5,019 nt of DNA from Anaerolineales bacterium (lineage in GTDB: Bacteria; Chloroflexota; Anaerolineae; Anaerolineales; E44-bin32), in the NCBI GenBank assembly GCA_030668545.1, contig DAOUTT010000193.1:1-5019 (forward strand). The letters run 5' to 3'. The first letter of the stretch is position 1; each line of letters begins with the position of its first letter. Both the position numbers and the translations under genes were made by a program. This document shows, piece after piece, positions 1 to 3,654 of the stretch. Under the pieces are notes generated by a model. That model did no database searches. It worked only from the letters and a program-made list of their open reading frames with translations, and was not told the origin of the DNA.

Positions 1-183
1 CAGACGTTATTCACCCGTTATACACCCTCTCTGATTGAGTATCTGGCGGGTGCTGGTGTAGTGGCCTATGGCCTGATGGCTTTCACGATTGGCGTGCGCT
101 ACTTACACGTAGTCGATCACTCCGATGCACACAAAACGATATCAGAGCCACGAATAGTGGAGGTCGGCGTCGGGGCGGATTGA
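1..183 (+). CDS. NrfD/PsrC-family membrane subunit, C-terminal end (partial)
   Basis: Frame 1 is open from the window edge to TGA at 181-183 and gives the last 60 residues of a protein whose start lies to the left. A Y-T-P-S-L-I-E-Y motif (residues 7-14) is followed by a hydrophobic helix (about 15-31) ending in G-V-R-Y-L, then a short polar tail. This is the usual ending of NrfD/polysulfide-reductase-type integral membrane proteins (family knowledge: quinone-interacting subunits of molybdopterin or cytochrome/iron-sulfur complexes in the cytoplasmic membrane). Which complex it serves cannot be told, because the partner genes are outside the window. It converges on the minus-strand genes, with a hairpin (241-266) in the gap. 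The family call is fairly safe; the specific enzyme is unknown. Confidence 0.72.
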   Translation, partial: QTLFTRYTPSLIEYLAGAGVVAYGLMAFTIGVRYLHVVDHSDAHKTISEPRIVEVGVGAD

Positions 184-240
184 GTGCTTCAATAGGACCG
201 ATTAACCGTTTATTTCACGGGATTCAGCAAATGAAAGAAA

Positions 241-266
241 TCAGGTCGGGTTAAAACCCGGCCTGA
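241..266. terminator. Hairpin, probable intrinsic terminator between converging genes
   Basis: A 10-bp stem (241-250 with 257-266, one G-U wobble) closes on a TTAAAA loop. On the minus strand it is followed by a T-rich run (TTTCTTTCATTT, complement of 229-240), so it best fits termination of minus-strand transcription coming from the cNMP-domain gene. On the plus strand the downstream run is weak. It may still act in both directions for the NrfD operon, whose stop codon is about 57 nt upstream. Confidence 0.6.
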
Positions 267-336
267 ATGATTCATCATGTCGAAGGCGAAAACTCCCTGA
301 CTGCAAGTCGCAGGTAGTTTTAAAATAAAACATGAA

Positions 337-387
337 GACTAATCGAAGTCCCTCGCTTTGGGTGGAAGACCTTAGTCGGGACTTCGA
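337..387. repeat. Paired complementary blocks in swapped order (structured element)
   Basis: Block 343-352 (TCGAAGTCCC) is an exact reverse complement of 378-387. The adjoining block 337-342 (GACTAA) is an exact reverse complement of 372-377. The two pairings cross, so they exclude each other in a simple stem-loop. The 10-bp pairing would enclose a 25-nt loop. On the minus strand the element is followed at a distance by a T-rich stretch (331-316), so it could be an additional terminator for the cNMP-domain gene. Its function is unknown. Confidence 0.4.
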
Positions 388-497
388 AACAGCTGTAGTG
401 CTTAACCATGATTGAAATACTGCGAACGTTGCTTCTGCTCGCAGGCTAATGCACCAAGGACCCTATTGGAAAAACAAATCCAGAGGATAACGCTTGC

Positions 498-944
498 CTA
501 CTGTGCGGCGGCGATCTGAACCCGCATCGCGCTTAATCGATCCCGCAGAGCCTTCGACACTCCTCGGACGATATGATATCCGCAAGCATGGGTCTCATCA
601 CAGATTAATCGCAACCCCGCAGCTTCAATGGCGATGAATTTCCCGCTTTTAGCCCCCCGACAACTTGCGGTCAGTTGATGAGGCTCTAGAAGCGCGGACC
701 ACCCAAATGCATCCCCCTTGATTAGACTATCGGCAACCACCTCCTGGTTGTCTCCTAAACGGTAGACGATCGAAACCTCACCTGAAAGCAACAAACATAG
801 GTGGGTTGCTACGTTACCCTCATGAAACAAGGTCTCCTCGGAATCAAACGTTCTTTCCCTACTAATCATCGCAATATCTTTGAGGCAATCGGAAGTGGCG
901 CCCGAAAAAAGCGGAAAGCTCCGCAGCAACTCAGGCGAGATCAT
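498..944 (-). CDS. Stand-alone cyclic-nucleotide-binding-domain protein, no HTH
   Basis: This 148-residue cytoplasmic protein opens with M-I-S-P-E-L-L-R-S-F-P-L-F, the typical lead-in helix of the CRP/FNR effector domain. The jelly-roll follows (about 33-108), with the E-x-L-F-x-E-G strand at 37-43, L-L-S-G-E-V at 52-57, and K-G-D-A-F-G-W near 76-82. A C-helix (about 120-144) could mediate dimerisation. The protein ends there: the C-terminal winged helix that binds DNA in true CRP/FNR regulators is absent. In the phosphate-binding cassette, L-T-A-S-C (91-95) stands where cAMP binders carry R-T/S-A, so cAMP binding is doubtful. The start was chosen by the strong AAAGGAGG 7 nt upstream; an in-frame ATG 26 codons earlier has no such site. 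Family knowledge: short CNB proteins of this kind occur near respiratory complexes, with unclear roles. The ligand is unknown. Confidence 0.8.
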   Translation of the reverse strand: MISPELLRSFPLFSGATSDCLKDIAMISRERTFDSEETLFHEGNVATHLCLLLSGEVSIVYRLGDNQEVVADSLIKGDAFGWSALLEPHQLTASCRGAKSGKFIAIEAAGLRLICDETHACGYHIVRGVSKALRDRLSAMRVQIAAAQ

Positions 945-951
945 GGTTATT

Positions 952-959
952 CCTCCTTT
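952..959 (-). promoter_or_regulatory. Strong Shine-Dalgarno sequence fixing start of cNMP-domain gene
   Basis: AAAGGAGG on the minus strand lies 7 nt before the ATG at 944-942. This decides for the 148-residue product over the longer frame beginning at 1022. Confidence 0.85.
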
Positions 960-992
960 GGCGAGTGAAATAACGCTAATAAATAGATTTGC

Positions 993-1022
993 TTTATAGC
1001 CCCTTGGGCAGGGTCGGAGCAA
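993..1022 (-). promoter_or_regulatory. Possible sigma-70-type promoter for cNMP-domain gene
   Basis: On the minus strand TTGCTC (1022-1017) and TATAAA (998-993) are separated by 18 nt. The -10 matches consensus at 5 of 6 positions, the -35 at only 3. It would start transcription about 40 nt upstream of the start codon. This is weak by sequence alone. The distance and the hairpin behind it (1191-1218) fit separate transcription of this gene from the cytochrome gene. Confidence 0.3.
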
Positions 1023-1190
1023 TGATGAGGGGGATGATACGATCCTATGGCTATCCGCCGGGTTTTTGATTCCTGGGAACTCCAGGGGTATTTACGAAGT
1101 GGCGAAATGTAATGTATTGGCAATGTTCCCCGTCCCTACGGTGAATTGTGGAGACTCGTGTAGGTAATTTCTGTGCCAACACCTTTAATC

Positions 1191-1222
1191 ACGGGGTCGC
1201 CCATCACGGCGACCCCGTTTTT
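1191..1222 (+). terminator. Intrinsic terminator hairpin (T-tract on plus strand)
   Basis: An 11-bp perfect GC-rich stem (1191-1201 with 1208-1218) has a 6-nt loop and is followed by TTTTT (1218-1222) on the plus strand. On the minus strand it lies 30 nt after the cytochrome stop codon but has almost no T-run behind it. It may stop both directions. Its canonical orientation is plus, where no gene precedes it (see findings). Confidence 0.75.
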
Positions 1223-1247
1223 CTAACAAGGTGTGGCTTCGTCCGAA

Positions 1248-2246
1248 CTATTCAAACGCGGCCAAGCCCGCTTCGAGCATGGCTATGGTGAAAGCTGAAT
1301 TGTGAACGCCCTTGCTACCATCCTCGAGGGCGATGTATATCCAGTTCCACGCGGCTTGGGCCTGGGCCTCGGGATAAGTCCCGGGGTTCGGATGCCCATC
1401 ATGCAGCAAGCCGGCGGCTTCGAGTTTCTCACCGAGTTCGGCGATCAGCGCCTCGACCTCGGTCTGCACACCGCTATAATCGAAATCTTCGATGTCGGCG
1501 TGGCAGCCCTCGCAGGATGCAACATCCGGTTCAAAGGAGTGGCTATCACCTTCGCCCACGTGGCAGCTCACGCAGGTATCTTCCACCATCAGTGCATGCG
1601 CGCTGGCTCTGCCTTCAACACCAGCGCCGCCTATGCCTAGCAGCATCGTGCTCTGCGGTCCGTGATGGGGGCCCCAGTGCGAGCTGGTGATCTCGATCAT
1701 GCCGTCGACCGCTTCAGCAATCGCTCGACGCGGCTGGTGGCAGTTGACGCACAGGTTGCCCTCGCCACCGTCAAAGACCTGGTCTTCGAAAGCAAAGAGC
1801 GCAACTGGGTCTGTGGTTTCAAGGGCCCAGTCAGTACCCGTATAGGTCGTGTGAATCTCGTGGCAGGCGCGACAGTCCTGGCGGGTTGGGTCTGGATCTC
1901 CAGCCTCAACCTCGCTCGGGTTTAATCCCGCAGCGACCATGGCGCTGAACGCTCCGCCGGAGTGACAGCCCGCACAGCTGGCGCTTGTACCACGCGCAAA
2001 TGATTCGCCAGTTCCATGCCCGGATTCTTCCCACGCAGCCGCCTTACCGGCGATCACTGTCGTGTCGTCATGGCATTCCATGCAGGTCATATCCGCTGCA
2101 GCTGCCGCTGGTCCTGCAGGACCTTCTGGGCCAGCGGGGCCAGGGGGGCCGGCAGGACCCGGTTCCCCGGCTTCAGCTGCGCAACCTGCCAGGGCAAGTG
2201 CCAGCAAGACTAACAGGCCAAAGAATAACGTTTTTCTCGATAACAT
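1248..2246 (-). CDS. Hexahaem c-type cytochrome lipoprotein with collagen-like stalk
   Basis: This 332-residue protein starts with a lipoprotein signal: M-L-S-R-K, a hydrophobic core (7-19) and a lipobox A-L-A-G-C with the acylated Cys at 22. Residues 27-46 are an unbroken Gly-X-Y tract rich in Pro and Ala, followed by an Ala run (47-51). Six CxxCH haem-attachment motifs follow at 55-59, 91-95, 125-129, 166-170, 225-229 and 245-249. Extra His residues (for example 77, 132, 190, 194, 195, 217, 315) could serve as second axial ligands. The C-terminal part (300-325) has W-N-W-I-Y then G-V-H-N, a motif I associate with several multihaem cytochrome families. GAGGAG 9 nt before this ATG fixes the start; the frame stays open upstream but overlaps the preceding gene. 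The role is inferred as an electron carrier or reductase subunit anchored outside the cytoplasmic membrane. It could instead be catalytic; the substrate is unknown. Confidence 0.9.
   Translation of the reverse strand: MLSRKTLFFGLLVLLALALAGCAAEAGEPGPAGPPGPAGPEGPAGPAAAAADMTCMECHDDTTVIAGKAAAWEESGHGTGESFARGTSASCAGCHSGGAFSAMVAAGLNPSEVEAGDPDPTRQDCRACHEIHTTYTGTDWALETTDPVALFAFEDQVFDGGEGNLCVNCHQPRRAIAEAVDGMIEITSSHWGPHHGPQSTMLLGIGGAGVEGRASAHALMVEDTCVSCHVGEGDSHSFEPDVASCEGCHADIEDFDYSGVQTEVEALIAELGEKLEAAGLLHDGHPNPGTYPEAQAQAAWNWIYIALEDGSKGVHNSAFTIAMLEAGLAAFE
2109..2168 (-). repeat. Collagen-like Gly-X-Y repeat inside cytochrome gene
   Basis: Twenty codons (residues 27-46 of the cytochrome) form Gly at every third position: G-E-P, G-P-A, G-P-P, G-P-A, G-P-E, G-P-A, G-P. 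Pro fills most X positions, as in triple-helix-forming collagens. It begins five residues after the lipid-modified Cys, so it would act as a spacer or a short trimerising stalk between membrane and haem domain. Six to seven triplets is short for a stable triple helix. Confidence 0.9.
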
Positions 2247-2255
2247 AGATTCATT

Positions 2256-2261
2256 CTCCTC
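2256..2261 (-). promoter_or_regulatory. Ribosome-binding site fixing start of cytochrome gene
   Basis: GAGGAG on the minus strand stands 9 nt before ATG 2246-2244. The encoded product then begins directly with a lipoprotein signal peptide, which confirms this start. Confidence 0.8.
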
Positions 2262-2316
2262 AGAATTTTTCTCTTCTACGCGTCCGTGATTACGAGATTT
2301 CTTTTTTTTCTGGCAG

Positions 2317-2332
2317 ATTCCTCCTTTCGAGG
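2317..2332 (-). promoter_or_regulatory. Orphan Shine-Dalgarno sequence in small hairpin, cytochrome leader
   Basis: AAAGGAGGAAT (minus strand, 2327-2317) is identical over 11 nt to the site in front of the cNMP-domain gene (949-959). No ATG, GTG or TTG follows at a usable distance, and the true cytochrome start is about 70 nt further on. Four bases of it can pair with the CCTC just before (2332-2329 with 2323-2320, 5-nt loop). An A8 run follows. Its function is unknown: it may be a relic of a lost leader gene or a ribosome standby site. Confidence 0.35.
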
Positions 2333-2385
2333 CGGTCGGGGAATTGCTCGTGTGCGTTCGAACCAAACTCCGGAGCACAAGAGGT

Positions 2386-2748
2386 TCAATCCTCATTGGC
2401 CTCTTTACCTGATTTGAGAATGGCGAGCAGTTCCTGCACTTCTTCTGCGTCGTGCTGTTCACTGGTCACCAACTGGAAACCTTTGTTAATGGGATCGATG
2501 CGGATTATGCGCACATCTGGAAGATCCCTCAGGAGCCTCCCGAGCGGACAGTGTGTGTTGACATCCTTATCGCTTGCGTCCACGATGACCGCAGTCGGTT
2601 GGATGGCGACAATCTGATCCAGTGCGTCCGCCTGATCTGCATGCACAACGTGCAACTCGAGTGTATCCGAGTGGGTTTTCAAGCGCGAAAGCACACCTTC
2701 GGCGTATAAAGAGTGACTCGAAAGAACGACCACTCGACTCGGCGACAT
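2386..2748 (-). CDS. Small degenerate receiver-domain (pseudo-receiver) protein
   Basis: This 120-residue cytoplasmic protein has the size and hydrophobic pattern of one CheY-like receiver. Its first strand and helix (V-V-V-L-S-S-H-S-L-Y-A-E-G-V, 6-19) align with the neighbouring response regulator (V-L-V-A-D-D-H-S-L-F-R-D-G-L). The metal-binding Asp pair is replaced by Ser-Ser (10-11). An Asp remains at 57 (V-I-V-D-A), where phosphorylation would occur. The conserved Thr/Ser and Lys of the later strands are not recognisable (I-R-I-D-P at 82-86; L-V-T-S at 93-96). There is no output domain. GAGGTGG ends 2 nt before the ATG (its GAGG core 5 nt before); the longer frame to 2883 would cover the CRP-like site. 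The gene sits between the two-component system and the cytochrome gene. I infer a phosphorylation-independent protein-interaction role. It could instead be a divergent fold I misjudge. Confidence 0.65.
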   Translation of the reverse strand: MSPSRVVVLSSHSLYAEGVLSRLKTHSDTLELHVVHADQADALDQIVAIQPTAVIVDASDKDVNTHCPLGRLLRDLPDVRIIRIDPINKGFQLVTSEQHDAEEVQELLAILKSGKEANED

Positions 2749-2843
2749 TTCCACCTCACAGATTTGGAACACCCTAACATTAATGGATGGTGAAGGATGT
2801 AGCCAGACCCATTCGGTGACCGACACGCACACTTTCAGGTAGG

Positions 2844-2859
2844 TGTGAGCGGCGTCACA
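2844..2859. promoter_or_regulatory. Perfect CRP/FNR-superfamily palindrome (TGTGA-N6-TCACA)
   Basis: TGTGA, six bases, TCACA: both half-sites match the CRP consensus exactly. It is centred about 103 nt upstream of the pseudo-receiver start codon, in the 246-nt gap after the response-regulator gene. A weak -10-like TACATC (minus, 2801-2796) would place the site near -62, a classical class I activator distance, but that promoter is speculative. The CRP-like protein encoded in this window lacks a DNA-binding domain, so the binder must be encoded elsewhere. Confidence 0.5.
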
Positions 2860-2861
2860 AA

Positions 2862-2877
2862 CTACCCGGGTGGGTAG
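2862..2877. promoter_or_regulatory. Inverted repeat next to CRP-like site, possible operator
   Basis: CTACCC and GGGTAG arms (2862-2867, 2872-2877) are separated by 4 nt and lie 2 nt from the CRP-like palindrome. Two further GGTAG copies lie at 2838-2842 and 2946-2950. The TACCC core resembles the TACYYMT heptamers known for NarL-type regulators, but spacing and last bases do not match, so assignment to the neighbouring response regulator is only a guess. Confidence 0.3.
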
Positions 2878-2927
2878 GGACATTAAGCTTTTCGTTAGGG
2901 GATTATTGATGTTTTGTAACCGGTGGG

Positions 2928-2946
2928 CCTCGGGCTCGAACCGAGG
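2928..2946 (-). other. Stem-loop after response-regulator gene (tRNA T-arm look-alike)
   Basis: A 6-bp stem (CCTCGG/CCGAGG) encloses a 7-nt loop reading TTCGAGC on the minus strand, about 50 nt after the response-regulator stop. There is no T-run behind it, so it is not a standard terminator. It matches a tRNA T-arm in shape and loop sequence, but no rest of a tRNA is present. Confidence 0.35.
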
Positions 2947-2994
2947 GTAGGTTGTTAGAAGTTGATGCGCATGGTGGTTGAGTGCAGGATGTGT

Positions 2995-3654
2995 TTAAAG
3001 AGCTTCTTTTTGTGAGGAGGAGAGGATTCCGGTTCTAATGGCATAAGCTACGGCTTCGGCGCGGTTTTGAGCTCCGAGTTTCTGGTAGATGTTTTTAAGA
3101 TGATATTTAACTGTGTTGGTGCTGATGGAAAGCTTTTCGGAGAGGGCTCGATTCGAGAAACCCTCGCCTACAAGTTCCAGAAGCTCTAATTCGCGCGCGG
3201 TCAAGTCTTCGGTTAATGTTTTCGCGGGCAAACGATTATCGGCGAGCCTGGCCATCAGGCGAGCAGCAGTGCGGCCGGTCACGGCGGCTTCTCCTCGCTC
3301 AAGGCCGCCAAGCAGTTCAAGAAAGTCTTCAGCGTTCAAGTTTTTTACCAGGTAGCCGTGGGCACCAGCCTGGATGACCTTGAGAAGATCGTCGTCTTCC
3401 TCGGATACGGTCAGAATCACGATCTTAGCGTCAGGAACGATTTCTAGTAATTGGGGCAGTGCCTCAAGTCCAGTTAATCGCGGCATGGAGAGATCGAGCA
3501 AAATGAGATCTGGCCTCGTACTTTTGGCCTGAATCAGAGCTTGCTGGCCATCAGCAACCTGGGCAACGATTTCATACCCGGCAGCCTCGAGGAGGCTGAC
3601 TAGACCATCACGGAACAGGGAGTGGTCATCTGCGACCAAAACGCGCATGCTCAT
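2995..3654 (-). CDS. NarL/FixJ-family response regulator (REC + LuxR-type HTH)
   Basis: This 219-residue cytoplasmic transcription regulator has a complete receiver domain (3-118): acidic pair D9-D10, phosphoacceptor D54 in L-L-D-L-S-M-P, T82, and K104 in Y-L-V-K-N. A linker follows, then a LuxR/GerE-type helix-turn-helix (about 150-210) with L-T-A-R-E-L-E at 151-157 and the recognition segment S-T-N-T-V-K-Y-H-L-K-N-I at 178-189. All residues needed for phosphorylation are present. Its ATG overlaps the kinase stop codon (ATGA, 3651-3654), so the pair is translationally coupled; GGAGG lies 4 nt before M1 and 10 nt before M3, which is an equally likely start. It is the cognate partner of the diheme kinase. 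Target genes are inferred to be the downstream pseudo-receiver and cytochrome. Confidence 0.95.
   Translation of the reverse strand: MSMRVLVADDHSLFRDGLVSLLEAAGYEIVAQVADGQQALIQAKSTRPDLILLDLSMPRLTGLEALPQLLEIVPDAKIVILTVSEEDDDLLKVIQAGAHGYLVKNLNAEDFLELLGGLERGEAAVTGRTAARLMARLADNRLPAKTLTEDLTARELELLELVGEGFSNRALSEKLSISTNTVKYHLKNIYQKLGAQNRAEAVAYAIRTGILSSSQKEAL

Larger units (their letters stand above)
184..497. other. Convergent intergenic gap between NrfD gene and cNMP-domain gene
   Basis: About 310 nt lie between two converging stop codons. The gap holds a strong hairpin (241-266), an AT-rich patch (317-331) and a set of complementary blocks (337-387), listed separately. The only ATG-started frame of note (332-415, 27 codons) has no Shine-Dalgarno sequence. 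I see no RNA gene or coding region here. Confidence 0.6.
945..1247. other. Intergenic region upstream of cNMP-domain gene
   Basis: This 303-nt gap separates two minus-strand genes. It contains the ribosome-binding site and a possible promoter for the cNMP-domain gene, and a strong hairpin with a plus-strand T-tract (1191-1222). A weak plus-strand promoter-like pair is also present: TTTACG at 1091-1096 and TGTATT at 1113-1118, 16-nt spacer. No convincing open reading frame was seen on either strand. Confidence 0.6.

Noticed and set aside
332..415. 27-codon plus-strand ORF in the convergent gap
   Set aside because: It has no Shine-Dalgarno sequence and overlaps the complementary blocks, and its composition gives no sign of coding.
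1072..1088. Short inverted repeat CCTGG-N5-CCAGG as an operator
   Set aside because: Five-base arms occur often by chance and no promoter or partner site supports it.
1302..1640. Plus-strand open frame of 112 codons opposite the cytochrome gene
   Set aside because: It lies wholly antisense to the haem-motif-bearing gene, has no ribosome-binding site and encodes no recognisable domain. The other antisense frames (1662-1925, 1985-2289, 2396-2709, 3113-3355, 3966-4394, 4663-4884) and the alternative minus frames at 1697-1909, 4336-4647 and 4550-4807 fail for the same reasons.
2247..2385. c-di-GMP (GEMM) riboswitch in the cytochrome leader
   Set aside because: Such riboswitches often precede multihaem cytochrome genes, but the conserved GEMM core motifs and paired helices are not present here.
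2382..2395. Second T-arm-like sequence (GAGG-TTCAAT-CCTC) at the pseudo-receiver stop
   Set aside because: It has only 4 bp with a 6-nt loop, is inside a coding end, and no tRNA context is present.
2247..2462. N-terminal extension of the cytochrome frame to an ATG at 2462
   Set aside because: It overlaps the pseudo-receiver gene, has Lys/Asn-rich non-signal sequence and would place the lipoprotein signal internally. The ATG at 2246 has its own ribosome-binding site and begins directly with the signal peptide.
2749..2883. N-terminal extension of the pseudo-receiver frame to 2883
   Set aside because: The added 45 residues have no receiver character and cover the CRP-like palindrome and adjoining inverted repeat. 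The internal start at 2748 begins exactly at the first receiver strand and has GAGGTGG before it.
2922..2997. A complete minus-strand tRNA built on the T-arm-like hairpin
   Set aside because: No 5' acceptor strand complementary to the 3' side, no D-arm and no anticodon stem can be found in the preceding 70 nt, which also run into the response-regulator stop.
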